Positions 52,136 through 61,342 of a DNA stretch of 64,000 nt are shown here, in pieces. Numbering within the stretch: position 1 is the stretch's first letter; each line of letters starts with the position of its first letter. A program made the position numbers and the translations under genes. The notes beneath the pieces are model-generated. The model ran no database searches, had not been told where the DNA came from, and saw only the letters and a list, made by a program, of their open reading frames with translations. Source of the DNA: Gammaproteobacteria bacterium (GTDB lineage: Bacteria; Pseudomonadota; Gammaproteobacteria; Ga0077536); the NCBI GenBank assembly GCA_024235015.1, contig JACKNG010000001.1, positions 785,139-849,138 of the forward strand, in the 5' to 3' direction.

Positions 52136-54478
52136 ATGTATTACCGCAAACCGGCCGCGCTGCTCATCGGCACGCTGCTTGCCGCAGGCCAGGGCTACGC
52201 CCACGACCGCGGCCACGACGACGATCGCCGCGGCGGCCACGCCGAACGCTGGCACCGTCCCGCGCTGAGCTTCAACCGGGTCAGCACGCTCGGCAACTAT
52301 CTCAACAACGGCGACATCGCCGACGAGACGGTGTCCGAGATCGTCGCCGCCAGCGCGGACGGCATGACCCTGGTCTACACCGACAGCCCGCTGGGCCAGA
52401 TCGGTTTCGTGGACATCACCGATCCGGCGCACCCGGCGCCCACCGGCAAGCTCGGCGTCGGCGGCGAACCGACCTCGGTCGAGGTGCTGGGCAACCGCTA
52501 CGCGCTGGTCGCGGTCAACACCAGCACCTCGTTCAGCGCACCCGGCGGCAAGCTGGCGGTGGTCGACCTCGCCGCCCATGCCGTGGTGCACGAAATCGAT
52601 CTCGGCGGCCAGCCCGATTCGGTCAAGCTCAGCCCCGATCACCGCTACCTCGCCGTCGCCATCGAGAACGAGCGCGACGAGGACGTCACCGTCGGCGGCG
52701 TCGAGGGCGGCCTGCCGCAGGATCCGCCCGGCTACCTTGCCATCATCGATCTGAACGGCGCCTCGCCGCTGACCTGGGCACGTCGCGACGTCGACCTCAC
52801 CGGGCTGGCCGGCTATGCGCCGGAGGATCCGGAACCCGAGTTCGTCGACGTCAACGACGCCAACGAGGCCGTGGTCACCCTGCAGGAGAACAACCACGTC
52901 GTCATCGTCGACCTGCCGAGCGGCCGCGTGGTCGGCGATTTCCCGGCCGGAACCGTCGACCTCGACGGCGTCGATACCGTCGAGGAGGACGTCATCTCGC
53001 TCACCGGCAGCCTGCGCGACGTGCCGCGCGAGCCCGATGCCGTGGCCTGGGTCGAGACCGGCCGCCACGGGAACAGCTTCATCGCCACCGCCAACGAGGG
53101 CGACCTGTTCGGCGGTTCGCGCGGCTTCTCGCTGTTCAACCGCAGCGGTGCCGTGGTCTACGACAGCGACACCAGCTACGAGTACCTCGCCGTGCAGCAC
53201 GGCCACTACCCCGAGAGCCGCTCGGAGAACAAGGGTAGCGAACCGGAGTCGATCGAGTTCGCGCGCTTCGGCCGCGACAACCTGCTCTTCGTCGGTTCCG
53301 AACGCGGCAGCTTCATCGCCGTCTACGAGATGAACGGCGCGCATCCGCGCTTCCGCCAGCTGCTGCCGGCGCCGCTCGGCCCCGAGGGGCTGCTCGCCAT
53401 CCCCGCCCGCGGCCTGCTCGTCGCCAGCGGCGAGGCCGACGACCCCAGCCTGGGCGTGCGCTCGGCGATGATGATCTACCAGCTCCAGCGCGGCGACGCG
53501 GACTATCCGCAGATCCTCTCCGAGGACGTGCGCGGCAAGCCGATCCCGTGGTCGGCGCTGTCCGGCATGGTCGCGGTACCGGGGCGGGACGACACCCTGC
53601 TCGCGGTGTGGGATTCGTACTATGCCGAGAGCCGCGTGCTGCGCATCGATGCCAGCGACAAGCCGGCCGTGATCACCGAGTCGACGCCGATCCGGGGCGG
53701 CACGGGCAACTACGACCCCGAAGGCATCGCCATCGCCCCCGACCGCACCCTGTGGGTGGCGAGCGAGGGCAACGCCTCGGATTCCCGCCCCAACCGCCTG
53801 CTGCAGCTCGATTCGAACGGCATCTTGCTGAACGAGATCGGCCTGCCGGACGCGATCCTGGCCTGCCGCGCGGCCTCGGCCAATCGCGCCACCCTGGGCT
53901 CCGGCTTCGAAGGGGTCGCGGTGCTGCCGGGCAAGCGCCGCGAACGCGACTACCGCCTGATGGTCGCGCAGCAGCGTGGCTGGGACTACACCACGCCGGA
54001 GTGCGAGGACCTCGACGACGACGACGGTGGTCTCGACGCCCACGGCCAGCCGCGGCGCACGCGCCTGTGGATCTACGACCCGGCCGACGGCAGCTGGGAA
54101 CACATCGCGTGGACGCTCGCCGACCTGCCGCCCGACGCCGCCTGGGTCGGCCTGTCCGAGGTGACCCGCACGCCCGACGGCGATCTGCTGGTGCTCGAGC
54201 GCGACAACCGTACCGGCGACTTCGCCGCGCTCAAGACCCTGGCCAAGGTCGACCGCCGTGCAACCCGCGACGGTCTCGTCGAGGCGGCCGAGAAAGACGT
54301 CGTCGACTTGCTGCCGGCACTGCGCGCGAGCCACGGCTGGGTCAGCGACAAGCCCGAGGGCGTGGCCGTGACCGATGCGGGCAAGGTCTACGTCGTCACC
54401 GACAACGACGGTGTCGACGACTGGTCGGGCGAGACCTGGTTCCTGCGTCTCGGCAGGTTGCGTCGCCTGTTCGATTGA
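52136..54478 (+). CDS. Secreted beta-propeller protein, phytase-like esterase family
   Basis: A 780-residue exported protein: signal peptide (about 1-22), a His/Asp-rich mature N-terminus (HDRGHDDDRRGGHAERWH), WD/YVTN-like blades (VEVLGNRYALVAVN, KLSPDHRYLAVAIEN) in the first half, and a C-terminal domain of the 'esterase-like activity of phytase' type (GGTGNYDPEGIAIAPD, SLGSGFEGVAVL-like and SDKPEGVAVTD). It probably acts in the periplasm or outside on phosphate esters, but the catalytic residues are not certain. A very strong ribosome site (GGAGGGAAGAG) precedes the ATG; a clear terminator follows. Confidence 0.82.
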   Translation: MYYRKPAALLIGTLLAAGQGYAHDRGHDDDRRGGHAERWHRPALSFNRVSTLGNYLNNGDIADETVSEIVAASADGMTLVYTDSPLGQIGFVDITDPAHPAPTGKLGVGGEPTSVEVLGNRYALVAVNTSTSFSAPGGKLAVVDLAAHAVVHEIDLGGQPDSVKLSPDHRYLAVAIENERDEDVTVGGVEGGLPQDPPGYLAIIDLNGASPLTWARRDVDLTGLAGYAPEDPEPEFVDVNDANEAVVTLQENNHVVIVDLPSGRVVGDFPAGTVDLDGVDTVEEDVISLTGSLRDVPREPDAVAWVETGRHGNSFIATANEGDLFGGSRGFSLFNRSGAVVYDSDTSYEYLAVQHGHYPESRSENKGSEPESIEFARFGRDNLLFVGSERGSFIAVYEMNGAHPRFRQLLPAPLGPEGLLAIPARGLLVASGEADDPSLGVRSAMMIYQLQRGDADYPQILSEDVRGKPIPWSALSGMVAVPGRDDTLLAVWDSYYAESRVLRIDASDKPAVITESTPIRGGTGNYDPEGIAIAPDRTLWVASEGNASDSRPNRLLQLDSNGILLNEIGLPDAILACRAASANRATLGSGFEGVAVLPGKRRERDYRLMVAQQRGWDYTTPECEDLDDDDGGLDAHGQPRRTRLWIYDPADGSWEHIAWTLADLPPDAAWVGLSEVTRTPDGDLLVLERDNRTGDFAALKTLAKVDRRATRDGLVEAAEKDVVDLLPALRASHGWVSDKPEGVAVTDAGKVYVVTDNDGVDDWSGETWFLRLGRLRRLFD

Positions 54479-54533
54479 CCCGCGGCATCCTGCCGCAGCC
54501 CCCCGGCGTCCGTCCGGATCGCCGGGGCGGCAC

Positions 54534-54562
54534 CGCCCCCGGCCTTGCGCCGGGGGCGTTTT
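54534..54562 (+). terminator. Rho-independent terminator after the beta-propeller gene
   Basis: A 10-bp G+C stem CGCCCCCGGC / GCCGGGGGCG with a five-base loop, immediately followed by TTTT, 55 nt after the stop codon. This is the clearest intrinsic terminator in the window. It may also serve the convergent LLM gene weakly. Confidence 0.85.
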
Positions 54563-54577
54563 CGTCCCCGCCTGGCG

Positions 54578-55465
54578 TCAGCCGGCCAGGGCCTCCAGCG
54601 CGGCATAGTCCGGTCCCGGCTGGCCGTCCGGGCGCAGCGGTTGGATCACCACCTGGTCGGCGCCCTGTTCGAAGTACTGGTCCAGGCGCGCCTTGATGCT
54701 CGCCGCGTCGCCCCACAGCACCATGGCGTCGAGCAGGCGATCGCTGCCGCCGTCGGCGAGATCCGCCTCGGTGAAGCCGAGCCGGAACCAGTTGTTGTAG
54801 TAGTTCGGCAGGCCGATGTAGAACGACAGTGCCGCGCGCGCCGCCGCGCGCGCCTCGACCGGGTCTTCACACAGGCACACCTTCTGCTCGCAGATGATGG
54901 CGCCCTGCTTGCCCATCGCCGCGCGCGACTGCGCGACCTGGTCGGGGGTGATGTTGTAGGGGAACACGCCCAGGGTCATGTCCGCCGCGAGTCGGGACAT
55001 CTTCGGACCCAGTGCCGCCAGCACCACCTGGCGCGGCGCCGTGCCGACCCCCATGCCCATGCTGCCCAGCGCCTCCCAGGCCTGGTTCATCGCTTCGAGG
55101 TACGCGCGCATGGTCGCGACCGGGCGGCTGTACTGGTGGCCGCGAACGTCGTTGACGAGCGGCGCGTGGGAGACGCCCAAGCCGAGTACGAAGCGGTTGT
55201 CGTAGAGGCGGTTGAGGGTATCGTGGCCCATCACCGAGGCCGCCGGGTCGCGGGCGTAGATGTTGGCGATGCCGCTGGCGACGACGAGCTTCTGCGACTG
55301 CGACAACAGGTAAGCGCCGGCGGCGAAGGTCTCGTAACCCATCGCCTCGGGGTACCACAGGGTCGAGTAACCGAGTTCTTCCAGGCGTCCACAGAGTTCG
55401 CCCAGGCCGCGCGCGTCGAGCATGTCGGTGAAGGTGAACACGCCGTACTTGCCGAATTTCATCAT
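54578..55465 (-). CDS. LLM-class F420-dependent oxidoreductase (TIGR03620-like)
   Basis: A 295-residue luciferase-like enzyme: MMKFGKYGVFTFTDMLD start, TLWYPEAMGYE, ASGIANIYARDPAASVMGHDTLN and FVLGLGVSHAPLV, hallmarks of the TIGR03620 F420-dependent group. Cofactor and substrate are inferred. It is divergent from the acyl-CoA dehydrogenase gene by 143 bp. Confidence 0.9.
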   Translation of the reverse strand: MMKFGKYGVFTFTDMLDARGLGELCGRLEELGYSTLWYPEAMGYETFAAGAYLLSQSQKLVVASGIANIYARDPAASVMGHDTLNRLYDNRFVLGLGVSHAPLVNDVRGHQYSRPVATMRAYLEAMNQAWEALGSMGMGVGTAPRQVVLAALGPKMSRLAADMTLGVFPYNITPDQVAQSRAAMGKQGAIICEQKVCLCEDPVEARAAARAALSFYIGLPNYYNNWFRLGFTEADLADGGSDRLLDAMVLWGDAASIKARLDQYFEQGADQVVIQPLRPDGQPGPDYAALEALAG

Positions 55466-55608
55466 CGTCCTCCCGTTGCAGTGGCGTGCAAGGATAACGC
55501 CCCGCCCCCGGCACTGCAGCCGCCGCCCCGCGCGCGTGCGGCTTGCCTGCGCGCCCGGCGCCGGGCTAGCCTCCGGGGCCGTCCCCGTGCCGCCACCGGA
55601 GCCCGTCC

Positions 55609-56745
55609 ATGTTGCCGAGAACCGCCTTCAGCGAGGAACACGAGATTTACCGCGAAAGCGTGCGCCGCTTCGTCGAGCGCGAGATCGTGCCGCACCACGC
55701 CGAGTGGGAGAGCGCCGGCATGGTCAGCCGCGAGGTGTGGCGCGCGGCTGGCGAACACGGCCTGCTGTGCCCCTTCGTACCTGAAGAATACGGCGGCGCC
55801 GGCGGCGACTTCCTGCACGTCGCGGTGGTCGCCGAGGAACTCGCGCGGGTCGACGCCACCGGCCCGGCCTTCCACCTGCATTCCGGCATCGTCGCGCCCT
55901 ACATCCTGCATTACGGCAGCGAGGCGCAGAAGCGCCGCTGGCTGCCCGGCATGTGCACGGGCGAGATCATCGGCGCCATCGCCATGAGCGAACCGGCGGC
56001 CGGCTCCGACCTCGCCGGCATGCGCACCCGCGCCCTGCGCGACGGCGACGAGTACGTCATCAACGGCCAGAAGACCTTCATCTCCAACGGCCAGCTCGCC
56101 GACCTCGTCATCACCGCCTGCAAGACCGACCCGGAGGCCGGCGCACGCGGCATCAGCCTGATGCTGGTCGACGCCACGACGAACGGCTTCGCCCGCGGAC
56201 GCAACCTCGACAAGGTCGGCTGGAAGGCCCAGGACACCTCGGAGCTCTTCTACGACGACGTGCGCGTGAGCGTCGAGGATCGCCTCGGCGAGGAGAACCG
56301 CGGCTTCCACTACCTCATGCAGCAGCTCGCCCAGGAACGCCTGATCATCGCCATCCGCTCGGCGGTGACGATGGAGTCGGCACTCGCCTGGACCGTCGAC
56401 TACACCCGCCAGCGCCAGGCCTTCGGCCGCGCCGTGGCCGATTTCCAGAACACCCGCTTCAAGCTCGCCGAGGTCAAGGCCAGGGCCGTGGTCACGCGCA
56501 CCTTCGTCGATCGCTGCCTGGAGCTGCACATGCAGGGCGGGCTCGATGCCAACGATGCCGCCATCGCCAAGCTGCACGCCACCGAGACCCTCATGCAGGT
56601 GCTCGACGACTGCCTGCAGCTGCACGGCGGCTACGGCTACATGTGGGAGTTCCCCATCGCCCGCGCCTGGGCCGGCCACCGCGTCTCGCGCATCGCCGGC
56701 GGTTCGAGCGAGATCATGAAGGAGATCATCGCGCGCACCCTGTAA
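55609..56745 (+). CDS. Acyl-CoA dehydrogenase
   Basis: A 378-residue enzyme with FAD/substrate blocks IAMSEPAAGSDLAGMRT, NGQKTFISNG, RQRQAFGRAVADFQNTRFKLAE and LHGGYGYMWEFPIARAW. At the classical catalytic Glu position of the terminal motif it reads IAGGSSEIMKEII, with Gly, so a Glu in LAQERLIIAI is the likely base, as in isovaleryl-CoA-type enzymes. It oxidises an acyl-CoA to the 2-enoyl-CoA, passing electrons to ETF. Followed after 100 nt by hemN on the same strand. Confidence 0.93.
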   Translation: MLPRTAFSEEHEIYRESVRRFVEREIVPHHAEWESAGMVSREVWRAAGEHGLLCPFVPEEYGGAGGDFLHVAVVAEELARVDATGPAFHLHSGIVAPYILHYGSEAQKRRWLPGMCTGEIIGAIAMSEPAAGSDLAGMRTRALRDGDEYVINGQKTFISNGQLADLVITACKTDPEAGARGISLMLVDATTNGFARGRNLDKVGWKAQDTSELFYDDVRVSVEDRLGEENRGFHYLMQQLAQERLIIAIRSAVTMESALAWTVDYTRQRQAFGRAVADFQNTRFKLAEVKARAVVTRTFVDRCLELHMQGGLDANDAAIAKLHATETLMQVLDDCLQLHGGYGYMWEFPIARAWAGHRVSRIAGGSSEIMKEIIARTL

Positions 56746-56845
56746 GGGCGCGCCGTGCCCCCCGTCGCCGGGGCCGGCGCGGCGATACCATCCCGCCTTG
56801 AGCTGGATCACGCGGCCGGGAACCGCTTTGCGGTCTCATCCGCGC

Positions 56846-58240
56846 ATGGAACACGCCGTTTGCTTCGACCCCGAGCTGATCGCCCGCTACGATCGCCAGG
56901 GGCCACGCTACACCTCCTACCCCACGGCAGTGCAGTTCGACGACGGTTTCGGCCCGGCCGAGTACCGCGAGAGCGTCGCCCACAGCAACGGTGCGCCCCT
57001 GCCCGCACCGCTGTCGCTGTACTTCCACATCCCGTTCTGCGCCACGGTCTGCTTCTACTGCGCGTGCACCAAGGTGGTGACCAACAACCGGCGCCGCGCC
57101 GCCCCCTACCTCGACAGCCTGTGCCGCGAAATCGAACTGCAGGGGGCCCTGTTCGACGCCGACCGCGAAGTCGAGCAGTTGCACTGGGGCGGCGGCACGC
57201 CGACCTTCCTCGATGCCGCGCAGATGACGCGCCTGATGGACGAGACCCGTCGCCATTTCCGCCTCGCCGACGACGCCCGCGCCGAGTTCTCCATCGAGAT
57301 CGACCCGCGCACCGTCGACGCCGCCGGCATCCGCGGCCTGCGTGCACTCGGTTTCAACCGTCTGAGCCTCGGCGTGCAGGACTTCGACGAGCAGGTCCAG
57401 CGCGCGGTCAACCGCATCCAGCCCGAGCAGCAGACCCTGACGGTGATGGAGGCCGCGCGCGCAGCGGGCTTCCGCTCGATCAGCGTCGATCTCATCTACG
57501 GTCTGCCCTGCCAGACCGTGGCGAGTTTCGAGCGCACGCTGGCGCGCATCGTCGCCGCCGCGCCCGACCGCCTGTCGATCTTCAACTACGCCCACCTGCC
57601 GGCGATGTTCAAGAGCCAGCGCCAGATCGACGAAGCCACCCTGCCCTCGCCGGCGGTCAAGCTCGAGATCCTGAAGCGCTCGATCGAATGCCTCGGCGCG
57701 GCCGGCTACGTCTACATCGGCATGGATCATTTCGCGCGGCCCGGCGACGAGCTCGCGCGGGCCCAGGCCGAGGGTCACCTGACGCGCAATTTCCAGGGCT
57801 ACTCGACCCACGGCGGCTGCGACATCGTCGGCTTCGGCATGTCCTCCATCGGTAGCGTCGACGATTGCTACGCGCAGAACGAACGCACGCTGGACGCCTA
57901 CCGCAAGCGCATCGATGCCGGCGAACTGGCCATCGCCCGCGGCGTCAGCCTGACCGCCGACGACCGTCTCCGGCGCGCCGCGATCAACGAACTGGTGTGC
58001 CATTTCACCCTCGACACCCGCGCCTTCGGCCTCGCCCACGGGGTCGATTTCTGGTCCTACTTCCGCGCCGCCCATGCGCCGCTGCAGGCGATGGCCGACG
58101 ACGGCCTGCTGGAACTCTCCGCGCAGGGCATCCGCGTGCTGCCGCGCGGGCGCCTGCTCATCCGCAACGTCTGCATGGTGTTCGATGCCTACCTCGGCGC
58201 CGGCAGCCACGCCACGCCGCGCTTCTCGCGCGTGATCTGA
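56846..58240 (+). CDS. hemN: Oxygen-independent coproporphyrinogen III dehydrogenase
   Basis: A 464-residue radical-SAM enzyme very like E. coli HemN. The iron-sulphur motif is CATVCFYCAC (CxxxCxxC plus one Cys), with GPRYTSYPTAVQF, HWGGGTPTFLD, GFNRLSLGVQDF, FNYAHLP, IGMDHFARP and a terminal FSRVI. It decarboxylates coproporphyrinogen III without oxygen, allowing haem synthesis at low oxygen. The start ATG (56846) gives the family N-terminus. Confidence 0.96.
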   Translation: MEHAVCFDPELIARYDRQGPRYTSYPTAVQFDDGFGPAEYRESVAHSNGAPLPAPLSLYFHIPFCATVCFYCACTKVVTNNRRRAAPYLDSLCREIELQGALFDADREVEQLHWGGGTPTFLDAAQMTRLMDETRRHFRLADDARAEFSIEIDPRTVDAAGIRGLRALGFNRLSLGVQDFDEQVQRAVNRIQPEQQTLTVMEAARAAGFRSISVDLIYGLPCQTVASFERTLARIVAAAPDRLSIFNYAHLPAMFKSQRQIDEATLPSPAVKLEILKRSIECLGAAGYVYIGMDHFARPGDELARAQAEGHLTRNFQGYSTHGGCDIVGFGMSSIGSVDDCYAQNERTLDAYRKRIDAGELAIARGVSLTADDRLRRAAINELVCHFTLDTRAFGLAHGVDFWSYFRAAHAPLQAMADDGLLELSAQGIRVLPRGRLLIRNVCMVFDAYLGAGSHATPRFSRVI

Positions 58241-58260
58241 ACCGGCCTGCGCAAGCCTGC

Positions 58261-58800
58261 TCAGCGGCGCGGCGCGCGCTCCGGGTAGAGCAGGCGCACC
58301 GTACCCTCGACCGTGATCCGGGCTGCCCGTGCGAACGGCGGCTGGAACCAGTCCACCCCGCCGCTGAAACCGTAGCCCTCGCGCGGCTGCGCACCGCCGT
58401 CGAGGATCTCGTCGGCATTCGCGTCGTGGAAGGCGAACGCAGCGTAAGGCGGTGAACCGGCCGCGCGCAGGCTGATGTCGAGCCGCCCGGCCGCCGCCGG
58501 GACCTCGGCATAACCGACCGCGCGGGCGGCGTCGCCGGCGACATAGGCGTCGGCGTCGTCATAGAGCAGCACCCGGACCACGCCGCGATCGTCGCGCACG
58601 CCGTCGACGTGCACGGTGACCAGCGCCAGCGCCTCGAGCAGGGCACGCGCACGCGGATCGGTCGTCGTCGGCACCGGCGGCGGCGCCTCGGCCGCGGCCT
58701 CGACGCCGTCGAAGAGGTCGAGCAGGTCCTCGCCGGCCAGTGCCGTCGCGCTCATCACCGCCAACGCCACTCCCAGCCCGACCGCACGGGCATGGGTCAC
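58261..58800 (-). CDS. DUF2141-like exported protein
   Basis: A 179-residue protein with a GTG start, a signal-like segment (about 4-24, ending ALAG) and a single immunoglobulin-like domain matching DUF2141: VHVDGVRDDRGVVRVLLYDD, AFAFHDANADEILDGG and GYGFSGG. DUF2141 proteins are exported and uncharacterised. The GTG overlaps the stop of the LLM monooxygenase gene by 4 nt (GTGA), indicating translational coupling. Confidence 0.82.
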   Translation of the reverse strand: MTHARAVGLGVALAVMSATALAGEDLLDLFDGVEAAAEAPPPVPTTTDPRARALLEALALVTVHVDGVRDDRGVVRVLLYDDADAYVAGDAARAVGYAEVPAAAGRLDISLRAAGSPPYAAFAFHDANADEILDGGAQPREGYGFSGGVDWFQPPFARAARITVEGTVRLLYPERAPRR

Positions 58801-60218
58801 GCCGAACCCCGGCGCCGCGTGCCGCGCCGGCGCGCGCCGGCCTGCTTCCACGGCGGCAGGCTCTGGTAGGCCGGGTGATCGGCGGCGAGGCGCTGGCGCC
58901 CGGCGCCGAAGTAGGACTCGCGCAGCGTCGTGCCGGCGTAGTCGCTGCGCATGCGCCCGCGTCGCTGCAGTTCCGGCACCACCAGCTCGACGAAGTCGCG
59001 GAATCCGCTCGGCTGCGTGACCGGCACGAGGTTGAAGCCGTCGCAATCGGTTTCGTCGATCCAGCGCTCGAGCTCGTCGGCGACGGTCTGCGGGCTGCCC
59101 ACGATCTTGGGCATCACGCTGCCCACGGTCATGTGCTCGCCGATGTCCTCGATGGTCCAGTTGCGGTTCGGGTCGATCTCGGCGAAGTGGTTGAGCAGGC
59201 CCTGGATGGCGTCGGTCTTCATCTCGCGCAGTTCGACGTCGTGGGGGAACTGGGCGATGTCGATGCCGATCCAACCGCAGAACAGCGCCAGCGCGCCTTC
59301 CGGCGAACCGTAGCGCCGGCAGGTCTCGAACTTGAGTTGCGCCTCCGCATCGGTCGGCGCGGTGATCACCGTCACCCCGGGGAAGACCATCACCCCGGCC
59401 GGGTCGCGCCCCGCCGCGCGCGCCGCCTCGCGCACTTCGCGTACACCCTTGCGGCAGGCCTCGAGGTGCGGGTAGATGGCGAAGATGCCCTCGGCGTGCT
59501 TGCCGGCGAAACGCACCCCGCGCCCCGACTGGCCGGCCTGGTAGAGCACCGGGGTGCGCTGCGGCGACGGCTCGCACATGTGCGGCCCCGGCACCGAGAA
59601 GTACTTGCCGCGGTAGTCGATGGTATGCACCCGAGCCGGATCGGTGTGCACGTCCGCCACCTCGTCGCGCACCACCGCGTCCTCCTCCCAGGAGTGCTCC
59701 CACAGCTGGTAGACCACCTCCATGTACTCCTCGGCGCGCTCGTAACGCTCGTCGTGCGCCATCTGGTCGTCGAGGCCGAAGTTGGCATTGGCATCGGCGA
59801 GGTAGGAGGTGACGATGTTCCAGGCAACGCGTCCGCGGGTCAGGTGATCGAGGGTCGAGAACACCTTGGCCGCCTGGTAGGGCGGGAAGTAGGTCGTCGA
59901 GTAGGTGCAGGCGAAGCCGAGGTGGCGCGTGGCGTAGGCCATCGCCGAGACCACCAGGGTCGGGTCGTTGCTGGGGAACTGCACGGCGTGTCGCACGGCG
60001 GTCTCGCGCGACCCCTTGTAGACGTTGTAGGTGCCGTGCACGTCGGCCAGGAACAGGGTGTCGAAGCAGCCGCGCTCGAGCAGGCGCGCGAGGTCGACCC
60101 AGTAGTCGACGTCCTTGTAGCCCAGGCTCGAGCCATCGAGCGGATGTTTCCACTGCCCTTTCGAATGGTGGCAGATGGAACACTGCGTGAACGCGTTCAT
60201 GTGGATCGACTTGGACAT
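58797..60218 (-). CDS. LLM-class flavin-dependent monooxygenase (NtaA/SnaA/DmoA-like)
   Basis: A 473-residue enzyme of the larger LLM branch: WVDLARLLERGCFDTLFLADV, STTYFPPYQAAKVFSTLDHLTRGR, AWNIVTS and PVLYQAGQSGRGVRFAGKHAEGIFA. These are marks of FMNH2-dependent monooxygenases for nitrilotriacetate, dimethyl sulphide or related substrates. A flavin reductase partner is not visible within the window. It precedes and is coupled to the DUF2141-like gene. Confidence 0.92.
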   Translation of the reverse strand: MSKSIHMNAFTQCSICHHSKGQWKHPLDGSSLGYKDVDYWVDLARLLERGCFDTLFLADVHGTYNVYKGSRETAVRHAVQFPSNDPTLVVSAMAYATRHLGFACTYSTTYFPPYQAAKVFSTLDHLTRGRVAWNIVTSYLADANANFGLDDQMAHDERYERAEEYMEVVYQLWEHSWEEDAVVRDEVADVHTDPARVHTIDYRGKYFSVPGPHMCEPSPQRTPVLYQAGQSGRGVRFAGKHAEGIFAIYPHLEACRKGVREVREAARAAGRDPAGVMVFPGVTVITAPTDAEAQLKFETCRRYGSPEGALALFCGWIGIDIAQFPHDVELREMKTDAIQGLLNHFAEIDPNRNWTIEDIGEHMTVGSVMPKIVGSPQTVADELERWIDETDCDGFNLVPVTQPSGFRDFVELVVPELQRRGRMRSDYAGTTLRESYFGAGRQRLAADHPAYQSLPPWKQAGARRRGTRRRGSA

Positions 60219-60458
60219 TCGGCAACCTCCCCGTGACGGTCATCGAACGCGACGACCGAAAGGCCAAGGCTAGCCGAAATCACGCCGCCGGACACGGCGC
60301 AAGATTGGTCTGCAAGTCTTGCAGCATGCGCGCGCAGCGGCCCGGAACGAAGATGCCAAGCGCCTGATTGTAAAGGCCGGGCAGCCGGCCGTCCGGGCTG
60401 GCGCGGAACTTGCTCGTGGACCCGCACGGCATGTGCCGTGGACCGCGCGAGGCCGCCC

Positions 60459-61337
60459 GTGACCCGACAGCTCAGCATCGCCTATACCCCCGATCCCGAC
60501 GACGCCTTCCACTACCACGCGCTCGAGACCGGCCGCATCGCCGCCCCGCCCGGCTGTACGCTCGGCTTCACCCACGCGCCGATCCAGGTCCTGAACGAGA
60601 GTTGCCGCCAGCAGGTGCACGACGTCTGCGCCATCTCCTCGGTGCACTACCCGGCGATCAGCGATGACTACGTCATCCTCGCCTCCGGTGCCAGCGTCGG
60701 GCGCGGCTACGGCCCCGGCCTCGCCGCCGCCGCCCACAGCCGTTTCGACGACCTCGTCGGCCGCCGCGTCGCCATCCCCGGCGAGCTGACCACCGGCAAC
60801 TTCCTGCTGCGCTACTTCTACCGCGGCTACACCCCGGTGGTGATGCCCTTCGATGCCATCGCGGCGGCAATCGTCGCCGGCGAGGTCGATGCCGGCGTCC
60901 TCATCCACGAAGAGCTGCTGAACTACGCCGAGCAGCCGCTGCGCCGCATCTGCTGCCTCGGCGCGCGCTGGTACGAACACACCGGGCTGCCGCTGCCGGT
61001 CGGGCTCAACGTCGCCCGCCGCGCGCTGGGGACAGCGCTGATCGGCGCGCTGGAGGACGCCATCCATGCCAGCATGCGCCACGGCCTCGATCACTACGAC
61101 GAGGCCATGGCCTTTGCCAGCCGCTTCGGGCGCGGCCCGCAGTCGCTGGTGCGCGAGGAGTTCGTCGCCAAGTTCGCCAACGACGACACCCTGCTGATGC
61201 CGGCCGACGTCCGCGCGGGACTCGCCACGCTCTACGAGCGCGCGGTCGAGAGCGGCTTCATCGCGAAGGTGCCGCCACTCGACCTGGTCGACCCGTCACC
61301 GCAGGACGTCCCGCTCGCCGCCGTCGCCCTCGGCTGA
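60459..61337 (+). CDS. MqnA/MqnD-family substrate-binding-fold protein
   Basis: A 292-residue protein with the MqnD-like opening YTPDPDDAFHYHALETGRI, VCAISSVHYPAI and RVAIPGELTTGNFLLRYFY. MqnD is 1,4-dihydroxy-6-naphthoate synthase of the futalosine menaquinone route; but relatives with periplasmic-binding folds of other function exist, and no other menaquinone gene lies nearby. GTG at 60459 is chosen because GAGG lies six bases upstream. It is the first gene of an apparent operon; the next starts 5 nt later. Confidence 0.75.
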   Translation: MTRQLSIAYTPDPDDAFHYHALETGRIAAPPGCTLGFTHAPIQVLNESCRQQVHDVCAISSVHYPAISDDYVILASGASVGRGYGPGLAAAAHSRFDDLVGRRVAIPGELTTGNFLLRYFYRGYTPVVMPFDAIAAAIVAGEVDAGVLIHEELLNYAEQPLRRICCLGARWYEHTGLPLPVGLNVARRALGTALIGALEDAIHASMRHGLDHYDEAMAFASRFGRGPQSLVREEFVAKFANDDTLLMPADVRAGLATLYERAVESGFIAKVPPLDLVDPSPQDVPLAAVALG

Positions 61338-61342
61338 GCACG

